Shown in pieces: positions 1 to 7,646 of a stretch of DNA of 49,485 bases. A program made the position numbers and the translations under genes. The DNA comes from Planctomycetota bacterium (GTDB lineage Bacteria; Planctomycetota; UBA1135; GCA-002686595), in the NCBI GenBank assembly GCA_028823345.1, contig JAPKBR010000028.1, positions 1 to 49,485 on the forward strand, written 5' to 3'. The notes below the pieces were generated by a model. It was not told the DNA's origin. It was given only the letters and a program-made list of their open reading frames with translations, and did no database searches. The first letter of the stretch is position 1. Each line of letters starts with the position of its first letter.

Positions 1-81
1 AAGGCTTTCAACGCCCATGTGGCTGCACTTGAGCACCTCGTCGCCTTGGCGAGCGGGATGCCTGCAACTCCCAGCAGCTAG
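1..81 (+). CDS. C-terminal tail of an unidentified gene, partial
   Basis: Frame 1 is open from the first base to a TAG at 79-81 and encodes 26 residues, beginning KAFNAHVAALEHL and ending in ATPSS. The alternating Ala/Leu/His pattern looks like an amphipathic C-terminal helix followed by a flexible tail, so this is plausibly the end of a gene that starts before the window. It is too short to recognise a family. The 112 bases that follow hold only a short CACCC/GGGTG hairpin and no T-run. Confidence 0.4.
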   Translation, partial: KAFNAHVAALEHLVALASGMPATPSS

Positions 82-193
82 CGTCCCTCCCTAACCAGCA
101 CCCCCGCAAAGGGTGTGAATGTAATCCCAACCATGAAGTACTGGCCCTTGCCGGCACTTTGGATTTAGCCCACGGCCCGACCTGACTTTCACT

Positions 194-2326
194 ATGCACT
201 CACTTCTCTGCACCTTTGGCCTTCTCTTGGCCTTCTCACCCGGCTCTCCTGCTCAGGAACCGGCGAACCCCGATGCACCCTTCCCGGCCTCAAGCGCTTT
301 GGCCGAGGGCGTGTCACCTGATGTGCTCGCAGTCCTCGGGGACCTGGTGCAGGGTTTCGTGGACGATAAGGAAATCGTCGGTGCCGAGCTGCTCGTCATC
401 AAGAACGGGCACTCGATCCTGCACGAGGCCTACGGCTGGCGCGACCGCGAGGGGCAGGTGCCCATGGAGACCGGCAGCGTCTTCTGCGTGCGCTCGATGA
501 CCAAGCCCCTGATCGGGGCCTCGATCCTGATGCTGGTGGATGACAGGAAACTCAAGTTGGATGACCAGGTGGGAGAGTACCTGCCATCATTCGATGTGGA
601 AGGATTCCGCGGCGTCACCGTCGAGCACCTACTCACGCACACGAGTGGACTGCCCATGTCTCTGCTCCTTAGCAAGAACCTGCGCGAGTTGGATGGTATC
701 CAAGCTGTCGCCGATCTCGGTCCCGGGCACGAACTCGACTTTGAACCGGGCAGCGCCTTCACGTACAGCGACCAGGGAACCGACACGCTGACTGCCTTGA
801 TCGAGGTTGTGAGCGGCATGAGCGCAGTGGAGTTCGTGAACTCACGCATCCTCGGGCCGCTGGGCATGCAGGATAGCGTCTGCGTCATGACCGAAGACCA
901 TCCCCTGCGTGCGCGGGGGTGCGTCAAGTACGCCGGTTCACGGGGCCAATGGTCTCGCTTCTGGGGTCCCGACGAGCCGCCCCTATTCCCATTCTTCCTT
1001 GGCTCCCAGGGGCTTTACTCCACGCTGAAGGATTACGGTCGCTTCATGGATTTCTGGCTGCGCAAGGGTCGCCCGGTGAAAGAACGGCTGCTCGGTTCGC
1101 GCTTCGTCCGTAAGGCGCTCACTCCCGGACCGCACCCGATGAAAGGGCCCACGGGCCTGCCCGAACTGCACACGGCTTACGGGCGCTTGATGCAGCTCTG
1201 GATGGGATCGGATGAAGGCGCTGATGATAAGGTCGTCGCCTTCGGCCACACGGGCTCGGATGGGACGCATGCTTGGGCCTTCCCTGAGCAGAAGGCGATG
1301 GTCTTCTATTTCACCCAGTCCCGGGGCAACACGACGGGCCTACGGGTTGAGGAAGTGCTTGGAGAGCTACTTCTAGGAGTGCCGTTCGACGCGAACGAAG
1401 CAGCTCCACCGTTCGAGCAGTATCTCGGCTACTACATGGAGGACGACGAGAACGACCTGTACCGCGCCATCATTCGTGATGGTGAGGACATGGCCCTGGA
1501 GATCATGGGCAAAGGGGTCGTTCCCCTCACCTACGTGGGCGAGGACCGCTGGAAGCTGCGGCCTAACCCGAGTGAGTCCTTGACCTTCGATCGTTCCGAG
1601 GCGGGGGTAGTGACTGGGTTTCACGTGGGCGACCACAAGGAGTTTCGTTTCGAACCGTCTTCCGACCTACCCGACATCGACGAGGTCGCGGCTCAAGTCG
1701 CCAAATTTCACCGCATCGACCTGCTCGAATCCCTCGGACCCCTTCGCCTGAGCGGTGCTGTAACGATCGAGAAACAGAAGATCACCGGGGAGATAAGCAC
1801 ACTGCTCGCGTGGCCCCATAGCATTCGGATGGACAGCGAGGCGGCGGGACAATTCGAAAGGTATGCCTTTGACGGAGAAGCCGTCCGAACCTTTACCTCC
1901 GTCACGCCTCTGACCGTCCACGAGGGTGAGCGCGCCGAGATGCTGCGATTGGACAGTCCCCTTGTTCGGTACGGCGACTGGCGGCGCTGGTACCCCGACG
2001 CACAAGTGATCCAGCAAATTGAAGGGGGCGGCAAGAAGGTCCTCCTGGTCCGCACGGGGGGCACATCGGCCCCGGCGAGGACGCTGTACATCGACCTGGA
2101 CAAGGGTGGCATCCTTGCGGAGGACAGTTTGGTCCACCTGGGTGCGCTGGGTCGCATTGGTCAGCACGTGGAGTTCGGCGATCACCGGGAGGTCTCAGGA
2201 ATGATGCTGCCCTTCCGCACCGAGATCGAATTTCCCAACCCCATGATCGGTACGATCATTACGACAGTGACAAGTGTCGAGCTGGACGCCGAGCTCCACG
2301 AGGGCGTGTTTGAGCTGGAAGACTAA
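194..2326 (+). CDS. Secreted beta-lactamase-family serine hydrolase with C-terminal extension
   Basis: This 710-residue protein opens with a signal peptide (MHSLLCTFGLLLAF...SPAQ), so it acts outside the cytoplasm. Residues about 35-400 form a class C beta-lactamase / D-alanyl-D-alanine carboxypeptidase fold. The nucleophile motif SMTK is at 101-104, YSD takes the place of YxN at 191-193, and HTG is at 352-354. Family members hydrolyse esters, beta-lactams or peptides; the substrate cannot be read from sequence. Residues about 410-520 look like the beta-rich lipocalin-like domain often found after this fold. About 520-710 is a further beta-rich domain (SGMMLPFRTEIEFPN) of the type seen at the C-terminus of secreted PVC hydrolases. 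The family usually has 350-500 residues, so the tail is long. The gene stands alone. Confidence 0.85.
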   Translation: MHSLLCTFGLLLAFSPGSPAQEPANPDAPFPASSALAEGVSPDVLAVLGDLVQGFVDDKEIVGAELLVIKNGHSILHEAYGWRDREGQVPMETGSVFCVRSMTKPLIGASILMLVDDRKLKLDDQVGEYLPSFDVEGFRGVTVEHLLTHTSGLPMSLLLSKNLRELDGIQAVADLGPGHELDFEPGSAFTYSDQGTDTLTALIEVVSGMSAVEFVNSRILGPLGMQDSVCVMTEDHPLRARGCVKYAGSRGQWSRFWGPDEPPLFPFFLGSQGLYSTLKDYGRFMDFWLRKGRPVKERLLGSRFVRKALTPGPHPMKGPTGLPELHTAYGRLMQLWMGSDEGADDKVVAFGHTGSDGTHAWAFPEQKAMVFYFTQSRGNTTGLRVEEVLGELLLGVPFDANEAAPPFEQYLGYYMEDDENDLYRAIIRDGEDMALEIMGKGVVPLTYVGEDRWKLRPNPSESLTFDRSEAGVVTGFHVGDHKEFRFEPSSDLPDIDEVAAQVAKFHRIDLLESLGPLRLSGAVTIEKQKITGEISTLLAWPHSIRMDSEAAGQFERYAFDGEAVRTFTSVTPLTVHEGERAEMLRLDSPLVRYGDWRRWYPDAQVIQQIEGGGKKVLLVRTGGTSAPARTLYIDLDKGGILAEDSLVHLGALGRIGQHVEFGDHREVSGMMLPFRTEIEFPNPMIGTIITTVTSVELDAELHEGVFELED

Positions 2327-2440
2327 ACGTGACTCGCTGCAGGTCAGGATGCAGTTGCCGCTGAAACCGCTGATATAGGGGTCGCTCGCCAATCCACGCT
2401 CCTGGTGAGCCGAGGGGCGCTGGGTGTACCCACTGGAATG

Positions 2441-2469
2441 GCCCAGACCGGGGGTAGTCCCCACTGGGC
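2441..2469 (+). other. Stem-loop between the hydrolase and TPR genes
   Basis: GCCCAG (2441-2446) pairs with CTGGGC (2464-2469), and an inner GGGG/CCCC stem (2450-2453/2459-2462) closes a five-base loop. No T-run follows, so it is not a classic terminator; it may be an RNA element of the TPR gene leader or may have no function. The rest of 2327-2565 holds nothing I recognise. Confidence 0.3.
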
Positions 2470-2565
2470 AGCTGGGTAGAAAATGAGTATCACCCGGTGC
2501 TTGTCCTGCCCCGCCCCTTCGTGCGATCCTTGGGCCGGCCCCTTCCTCGGTTCCCAGCGATCCCC

Positions 2566-4083
2566 ATGTGCACTCTGCGACTTTTATCTTCTGCTCCCCA
2601 GGGCATCTTTCTTGGGGGCCTCGTGTTGTTCACCCTGGGTTCCTGCGGTCAGGACGAAGCTGGGCCGAATTCTCCCAGTCAGGTTCAGAGCCCTGCTGCG
2701 TGGATTGACGCAGCGCGGGTTCCGCGCAGCGCCGATCCGCGGGTGGCAGAGGCCCGTTTGGCCCTAGATCACGGGCAGCTCGAAAGCTCCCGGGCTTTGG
2801 TGTCCGGGGCCGCATCCCTGGCGGGACCTCCGGAAGGAGATTTGCTCCTGGCCCGCCTTTGCCTCTTAGAGGGGGACATGAATGGGGCCGAAACGGCTCT
2901 TGGTCGGGCCCGCAGGTCCCACCCGTTGGACCCCCGGGTGCTGGCCACCAGTGTCGAAATTCACGCTTGGGGCGGCATGCTGCAGACCGCCGAGGGAGAA
3001 CTGGCCGCCGTCGCCCAGCGCGGGGGGGCCGTGGCCCCGGAGCTGTTGCGGGCCCGGGGTGTGGTGTTGATTTCTAGTCCAGGAGGCGCCCGACTGGGGC
3101 TTGCCCTTTTGGAGCAGGCCCAGGGCCTCGATCCCAACCTGCCCTTCATGGCCCGCGCCCTCGGGCAGGCTTACCTGTTGGTGGGGCGGTCCTACATGGG
3201 CACCGATCGTGCACTCGCCTTACAACATGCACGTGCCGCAGTGGAGGCGGACCCCGGCGAGTTGGACGCTTTGGTTTTTCTGGGGGACACGCTGATCTTG
3301 AATGGCGAGTGGGGCGATGCCCTCAAAACCTTTGAAGAGACTCTTCTGCGGGGCCGGACCATGGAACTCGAGTTGGCGGGGCACTACAAGCGCGCGGGAT
3401 TTGTCGCCTTGGCCCAGGGGCATCGTTCATTAGCCATCAAGTCCTTTTTGCGGGCCAAGGAGTTGGGTTTTCAAGATGAGGACCTTGGGACGGCTGGCGC
3501 CGTTTTGCGCGTGGAAGCGCGTAAGGTGTTTGCGGAACTTGCCGCTGAAGGTGAGGAGCCCGAGGGCGAAGCTGAGAGAGACCAGAAACTTGCCCGAGTG
3601 CGCGCGCTCGATCCGCTTCTTCCTGAGTTACGTGTTTACGACGGGGCCTTGAAAATCAGCGAGGGTATCGCAGCCTTAGAAGCCGAAGAGTTTGGCCTCG
3701 CTGGTGAACTCTTGGATCAAGCTTTGGCCCTAGACCCGGGCGCTGTTGAGGCCCACCTGTACCGCGGCCATGTGTTTTTTGCCCAGCAGGAATTCCTCGC
3801 CGCCGCTGAGCAGTGGCATTGGGTTTTGGACGACTTGCGCCTAGATGGGGTCGAGTTGCCGGAGCCCCTCCATCTGCGCATCGCGGACGCCCTCATGCAG
3901 GGGGGCAAGACCCAGGATGCCCGGGAGGTGCTGCAAGCCTATTTGGTGCTTGAGGAAGGTGGCCGCTGGGTCGAGCAGACCCGCCAATTGTTGCAAATAC
4001 TGCCGATTTCAGCCGGTTCAGAGGGGTTAGATCCAGAATCGGATGTTCCTCAAAATGACGACCCCGGTGGTGGGGGCATATGA
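2566..4083 (+). CDS. TPR-repeat lipoprotein
   Basis: The protein has about 505 residues. From the ATG at 2566 the N-terminus is a lipoprotein signal (hydrophobic stretch, lipobox LGSC with Cys27); an upstream GTG at 2497 would add a long non-signal leader and is less likely. The mature part is mostly helical TPR-like repeats (e.g. DPNLPFMARALGQAYLLVG, DPGELDALVFLGDTLILNG, DPGAVEAHLYRGHVFFAQQ), a protein-protein interaction scaffold. The C-terminus is acidic and Gly-rich (DDPGGGG). The stop overlaps the next gene's ATG as ATGA, so the two are translationally coupled and probably work together at the cell envelope. The function is unknown. Confidence 0.75.
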   Translation: MCTLRLLSSAPQGIFLGGLVLFTLGSCGQDEAGPNSPSQVQSPAAWIDAARVPRSADPRVAEARLALDHGQLESSRALVSGAASLAGPPEGDLLLARLCLLEGDMNGAETALGRARRSHPLDPRVLATSVEIHAWGGMLQTAEGELAAVAQRGGAVAPELLRARGVVLISSPGGARLGLALLEQAQGLDPNLPFMARALGQAYLLVGRSYMGTDRALALQHARAAVEADPGELDALVFLGDTLILNGEWGDALKTFEETLLRGRTMELELAGHYKRAGFVALAQGHRSLAIKSFLRAKELGFQDEDLGTAGAVLRVEARKVFAELAAEGEEPEGEAERDQKLARVRALDPLLPELRVYDGALKISEGIAALEAEEFGLAGELLDQALALDPGAVEAHLYRGHVFFAQQEFLAAAEQWHWVLDDLRLDGVELPEPLHLRIADALMQGGKTQDAREVLQAYLVLEEGGRWVEQTRQLLQILPISAGSEGLDPESDVPQNDDPGGGGI

Positions 4084-5261
4084 TTCAGGGGCTCGTTTGC
4101 TGTCTCGCTATTCTTGCGGGGGGAGGCGCTTCCGTGCCTGCTCACCCGGGCCCGCCGGTGTTTGTGGAACTGCACCTCGGGGAAGGTGAATTGAGCGCAG
4201 TGCTCAACGGCGAGCAGCGCATCTTGAGCCAGTGGTTCGGCATGGAGGGATCGCTGGGCGCACCCTTGAGTGAAGATGAACGCTCAGCTGTTTTGCTGGA
4301 GGCGCGCCGGGTTTTATCTCCGATGATGGCCCTTGAAGTGGACGGGAAACGCCTTCTTGGCCGGGTCCAATCGGTGGCGTCTATCGGTCCCCACGAGGGT
4401 GCTTATGGGGCCGAACCTTCCTTGGTGTTCCAATTGGATTACGCCGTGCTGGAGCCCCCTCAGGAAGTGGCCTTGGAATGGTCCGTTTTCCCAGAAGATA
4501 CTCTGGGTGGAGAACCGCGATTGCCCGTGCATTTGCTTGGGGAGCGTTCTTTTGACTATGTGGTATTGACAGCGGATGAGCCCCGCTGGACTTGGCACCG
4601 GGACCTGTCGGGCGGCCTTACCTTGCCACCGGTGGCTCCACTCTTGGTCACGACCCATCCTGTTCAACGCAGTGCAACTCTCTTGATCTTGGGCCTGGCC
4701 GGAGGCCTTGCAGCGGCTGGGTACGCCCGTAACCGGAAGCGCTCCTTGGGCATGGCTCTCGGGGGGATTCTGCTGGCAGGTGCCTGGGCTAACAAAGGGC
4801 CCGGCGCTCTTGTTCTGCCCAACGAGGATCAGTCCCTGGTGATTCAAGAGGCCCTCATGCGCCGGGTGTATGCGGCCTTTGATAGCACAACCGAAGAAGG
4901 GATCTATCGCCTGCTAGCATCGAGCGTTGAGCCCGAGCTGCTTGATTCCCTCTATCAGGGCATCCATGGCAGTTTGGTTCAGGCGGATGAGGGTGGTGGG
5001 GCCCGGGGCCGTGTGGAGAGCCTGGAATTTGTCGAGGCCCAGGTGTACTCCAGGGTCAGCCTCTCCGGGAGGCCCGCTTTTCAGGTGGAGGGCATCTGGA
5101 TCGTGGGGGGCCGGGTCATTCACTTCGGCCATGAGCATGGTCGGCGAGTGCGCTATGGGGGGAGGATGACCATCGTGGGGACTGATTCCGCCCAGGACGG
5201 CCCCTCCTGGCGCCTGGCAGGCCTGGATGTGCACTTTCAGGAACGCATGGAAGAAGAGTGA
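4080..5261 (+). CDS. Hypothetical exported membrane protein coupled to the TPR lipoprotein
   Basis: This 393-residue protein has an N-terminal signal sequence and then a beta-rich domain of about 170 residues starting AHPGPPVFVELHL, which loosely recalls the extracytoplasmic part of HupE/UreJ-like proteins. Two membrane segments follow (SATLLILGLAGGLAAAGYA and LGMALGGILLAGAWA), joined by a short basic loop (RNRKR). The C-terminal domain of about 140 residues has a helical start (LMRRVYAAFDSTTEEGIYRLL) and a beta-rich end. I recognise no catalytic motif. It shares an ATGA overlap with the TPR lipoprotein upstream. The family is unidentified; planctomycete genomes carry many proteins of this type. 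Confidence 0.65.
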   Translation: MIQGLVCCLAILAGGGASVPAHPGPPVFVELHLGEGELSAVLNGEQRILSQWFGMEGSLGAPLSEDERSAVLLEARRVLSPMMALEVDGKRLLGRVQSVASIGPHEGAYGAEPSLVFQLDYAVLEPPQEVALEWSVFPEDTLGGEPRLPVHLLGERSFDYVVLTADEPRWTWHRDLSGGLTLPPVAPLLVTTHPVQRSATLLILGLAGGLAAAGYARNRKRSLGMALGGILLAGAWANKGPGALVLPNEDQSLVIQEALMRRVYAAFDSTTEEGIYRLLASSVEPELLDSLYQGIHGSLVQADEGGGARGRVESLEFVEAQVYSRVSLSGRPAFQVEGIWIVGGRVIHFGHEHGRRVRYGGRMTIVGTDSAQDGPSWRLAGLDVHFQERMEEE

Positions 5262-5374
5262 GCCCCATTTTTTGGGAATCGCAGGCCAGGGAGTGCATTG
5301 AATGGAACGCTCCCGATCCCTAGGATTTTTGATTGGGGCCAAGGCAGGAGTTTGGCCAAAGCCCCCTGATCATT

Positions 5375-6247
5375 ATGCCGAAGCATCAAAATCATATGCT
5401 GGAAGCCCTGCGGGCCTCCGTTGGGGAACGCAAACAATCCACAGGGGAGAGTGCGAACCCTTCCCTGGGGCGCGGCTCATCTGATGCCGCTCTTGACGAA
5501 TCCACTGGGGCGGTGTGTTCCCCACTGGGCGCGCCCCGTGCCCCTGGGGAATCCCTCGGCGGTCTTGAGTCGCCGAACCTTCCACTGGTGAAGGCTTCCC
5601 CGGAAAGAACCGGGGCAACCCAAGCGGCTTCCAAGACCCAAGTCAAAGCGCAGCCTAAGGCGGACCTGAGGCAAGTGGTCTTGCCCCTGGGATTGGGCAC
5701 TTTGCTGTTCGTCGCGAGCTTCGTGGTCGTGCTTGCTTTTGGTTCCGGTTGGCTCTTGGCCGGCGGCAAGAGCCCTTTACAGCAAACCACGCAAGCGGGA
5801 CTAGGGGGTCTTAATGATATGCGAACCGACTTCGCGGCCTTCCAGGACCCGCGGCCTAACATCGGGCTGGGTACGTTGAATCCTGTGCAGGGGGACTCAT
5901 CTGCGACGCCCGCCCAGACCCAGAGCCAGCCCCAGATCCTTGGTCCGGATGCGGCTCTCCGGGACCCTGCCAATAACTACACCGTGCAAGCCGTGGAGTA
6001 CGCGGATCAGCGGGATATTTTTCGAAGCTACGCCCAAGCAACCTACAAGACCCTGCTCGAAGCCGGGCTTCCCGTGGTGAAGCCCCTGCTGACCGATGGC
6101 AAGATCTTGCTGGTGGTTGGAGCGGGTAAGACCGCTGCGGAACTGAAGAGTCTGATCCGCGACTTGCAGCAGGTGCCGGACCCCAGGGGGAGCGGCCGAC
6201 TGCTGCAGGATCCCTATGTGGTTCAGATCCGTCGGGTGCTGCCCTAG
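5375..6247 (+). CDS. Single-pass membrane protein with small C-terminal domain (SPOR-like?)
   Basis: About 290 residues from the ATG at 5375 (MPKHQNHMLEALRASVGER); an in-frame start at 5333 is also possible. Residues 1-100 are low-complexity and polar. One membrane helix lies near 101-128 (LPLGLGTLLFVASFVVVLAFG), then a Gln/Pro-rich linker, then about 80 residues (YTVQAVEYADQRDIFRSYAQ...YVVQIRRVL). The strand-helix-strand layout of that end recalls SPOR-type peptidoglycan-binding modules, but this is an impression rather than a motif match. N-in, C-out topology is expected. A candidate terminator follows at 6284-6315. The 113-base gap before the gene contains a GGCCAA/TTGGCC inverted repeat (5337-5357) close to the start. 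Confidence 0.65.
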   Translation: MPKHQNHMLEALRASVGERKQSTGESANPSLGRGSSDAALDESTGAVCSPLGAPRAPGESLGGLESPNLPLVKASPERTGATQAASKTQVKAQPKADLRQVVLPLGLGTLLFVASFVVVLAFGSGWLLAGGKSPLQQTTQAGLGGLNDMRTDFAAFQDPRPNIGLGTLNPVQGDSSATPAQTQSQPQILGPDAALRDPANNYTVQAVEYADQRDIFRSYAQATYKTLLEAGLPVVKPLLTDGKILLVVGAGKTAAELKSLIRDLQQVPDPRGSGRLLQDPYVVQIRRVLP

Positions 6248-6283
6248 GGGAGAACTCCCCGAGACCGGGGAAAATGGGGTCGT

Positions 6284-6315
6284 TCGGGCCCCAGAGGCCC
6301 CGAGAACTGTTTTTT
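6284..6315 (+). terminator. Candidate Rho-independent terminator
   Basis: TCGGG plus CC (6284-6290) pairs with GG and CCCGA (to 6303), with one bulged C and a five-base loop. Six T residues follow at 6310-6315 after a short GAACTG spacer. It lies about 40 bases after the stop at 6247 and would separate that gene from the next transcript. A second small hairpin (GGGGA/TCCCC) sits directly after the stop codon. Confidence 0.5.
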
Positions 6316-6324
6316 GACCGGGAG

Positions 6325-6400
6325 CCTTGGGGAAAAGCTTGCGCCAAGCCCTTCGGATCGCTATTTTGCTTGGCTCAATCTGCGGGAAGCTTTCCCCAGG
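6325..6400 (+). promoter_or_regulatory. Nested stem-loop leader of the small basic protein gene
   Basis: The outer stem pairs 6325-6340 (CCTTGGGGAAAAGCTT) with 6387-6400 (AAGCTTTCCCCAGG): 14 base pairs with two single-base bulges on the 5' side. Nested inside is a perfect 7-bp stem, 6343-6349 with 6368-6374 (GCCAAGC/GCTTGGC). The element ends 22 bases before the ATG at 6423. It lies after the candidate terminator at 6284-6315, so it probably belongs to the downstream mRNA. Such a two-tier structure suggests a regulatory 5' leader; the ligand or protein is not evident. Confidence 0.5.
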
Positions 6401-6422
6401 TACCCCCTAGAACGATTCAACC

Positions 6423-6653
6423 ATGTCCATCCATCCCAGTCTGCGCGGCGCTAGCACCCTGATCGGTGAGCGGTCGGTGTTTACCCGTATTGAGCGCGTC
6501 CAGAAGCTTCTCCGCGAGGGCAAGTTGGAAGAGGGCAATTCCCCCTTCGGCCTGCCCAAGGTCAAGACTCGCGTCAAAGTGAAGTCGGCCAAGGTTAAGA
6601 CTGAGGATGATGGCGAACCGGCGGCCGAGGCCGCTGAAGGCTCGGAGAGCTAG
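6423..6653 (+). CDS. Small basic protein of the PVC superphylum (TIGR04137-type)
   Basis: This 76-residue protein begins MSIHPSLRG and has the conserved core VFTRIERVQKLLREGK...FGLPKVKTRVKVK. I recognise it as the small basic protein family shared by Planctomycetes, Verrucomicrobia and Chlamydiae. Family annotation links it to the ribosome or rRNA, but its exact role is not settled. The first 60 residues are basic; the last 20 are acidic and Ala/Glu-rich (EDDGEPAAEAAEGSES), a tail longer than I would expect for the family. The gene is monocistronic or leads the queE-der transcript, with structured RNA on both sides. It is the strongest taxonomic marker in the window. Confidence 0.85.
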   Translation: MSIHPSLRGASTLIGERSVFTRIERVQKLLREGKLEEGNSPFGLPKVKTRVKVKSAKVKTEDDGEPAAEAAEGSES

Positions 6654-6814
6654 AGCGCGTGGATTCGTCGAGGGAACGCTTCCTGAGCGTTTCGCGTTCT
6701 TGCGCCGGATTGAGCTGGAAACCCAGCGTGCCGGTGCTTTTTCTATCACCGGCCATTCCTTTGACATCGAAATATCCTGTGGAGGATATCCCAGCCCTAG
6801 GCACTCACTGTGCC
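6652..6814 (+). ncRNA. Candidate structured RNA: series of hairpins before queE
   Basis: Several short stems with perfect or near-perfect pairing lie in a row: 6652-6659/6693-6700 (8 bp, one G-U), enclosing 6675-6680/6686-6691 (AACGCT/AGCGTT); 6714-6718/6723-6727 (GCTGG/CCAGC); 6730-6736/6747-6753 (GCCGGTG/CACCGGC, 10-base loop with five T); 6772-6777/6784-6789 (ATATCC/GGATAT); and 6800-6804/6810-6814 (GGCAC/GTGCC). The first stem begins in the stop codon of the small basic protein gene and the last ends 13 bases before the queE ATG. It could be a leader or riboswitch for queE, a processed small RNA, or a 3'-UTR structure. I do not recognise a preQ1 riboswitch consensus. Confidence 0.4.
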
Positions 6815-6827
6815 GGATGACCCTGTC

Positions 6828-7646
6828 ATGGATGCAATACATGATTCCGCTGCTGCCCCGTTGATCGAGGTCTTTGCCTCGATCCAGGGGGAAGGTGCTT
6901 GGGTTGGCGAGCCACAGGTATTCGTGCGCCTCGCCGGGTGCCCCTTGCGTTGCAGTTGGTGCGACACGCCCGAGTCATGGGTGGTTGGGAAGAACCCCGC
7001 AAAGGTCCATGGGCTGAAAGGGGTAGAGGAGCAGGACCCTTGGGCCTCGCCCTTCATCGCCTTGACCTGGATCTTGAGCGCCGAGCCCCGGGAACCTCGC
7101 ACCATCAGTATTACTGGTGGCGAACCGCTCATGTGGCCGGGGTTCATTCGTGGGCTGGGGAACATCAAAGGCCCTCGACGCGTGCACTTGGAAACCGCCG
7201 GTGCCCATCCCGAAGCCTTGGCTTCTGTGCTGGACATGGTGGACCATGTGAGCCTCGACTTGAAGCCCGATCAAGACATGGGGCCCGTGGTGCCCCTTGA
7301 CGTGGAAGGGCCTTTGGGCGAGCGTCCCTGGGGTGAAGAAAGTCCCAAGAGCAGCGAGGAGTGGCGCCTCGCCAGGCGACGTTGCTTGGCTCTCATAGCC
7401 GACCATGACGCCTGCGCCAAATTGATCATCAGTGCCGACCGTGGCACCCAGGACTATCTTCCCCTTCTCGAAGATTTGGCCCAGGTAGCTCCCCAAATCC
7501 CCCTTTTCCTACAACCCGTGACCCCTTGCCGCGGCATCAGTGCCCCTGATCCGTCGCTCTTGACAGATGTGGTGGAAGATGCCCGTGACCTGGGCCTCAC
7601 CGTGCGCGTGGTGCCTCAAGTGCACAAGACCCTTGGAATCCAATGA
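6828..7646 (+). CDS. queE: 7-carboxy-7-deazaguanine synthase (radical SAM)
   Basis: QueE converts 6-carboxy-5,6,7,8-tetrahydropterin to 7-carboxy-7-deazaguanine in queuosine (preQ0) biosynthesis, using SAM and a [4Fe-4S] cluster. The N-terminus has SIQGEGAWVGEPQVFVRLAGC and the radical SAM motif CPLRCSWC (Cys38, Cys42, Cys45). The SAM-binding glycine-rich segment TGGEPLMW and the LETAGAHP strand follow. At about 272 residues it is longer than the usual 210-240; the extra part is a loop around GPVVPLDVEGPLGERPWGEES. A GTG at 6810 is an alternative start, but it lies inside the last hairpin of the upstream leader. The stop overlaps der as ATGA. No other queuosine gene is in the window. Confidence 0.9.
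   Translation: MDAIHDSAAAPLIEVFASIQGEGAWVGEPQVFVRLAGCPLRCSWCDTPESWVVGKNPAKVHGLKGVEEQDPWASPFIALTWILSAEPREPRTISITGGEPLMWPGFIRGLGNIKGPRRVHLETAGAHPEALASVLDMVDHVSLDLKPDQDMGPVVPLDVEGPLGERPWGEESPKSSEEWRLARRRCLALIADHDACAKLIISADRGTQDYLPLLEDLAQVAPQIPLFLQPVTPCRGISAPDPSLLTDVVEDARDLGLTVRVVPQVHKTLGIQ

Noticed and set aside
8..199. Minus-strand 63-codon frame at the window start
   Set aside because: Composition is Arg/Ser/Trp-rich, with no domain and no neighbour in that direction.
6607..6864. Plus-strand frame overlapping the small basic protein and queE
   Set aside because: It crosses two real genes in another frame and has no family match; the region is better explained as structured RNA.
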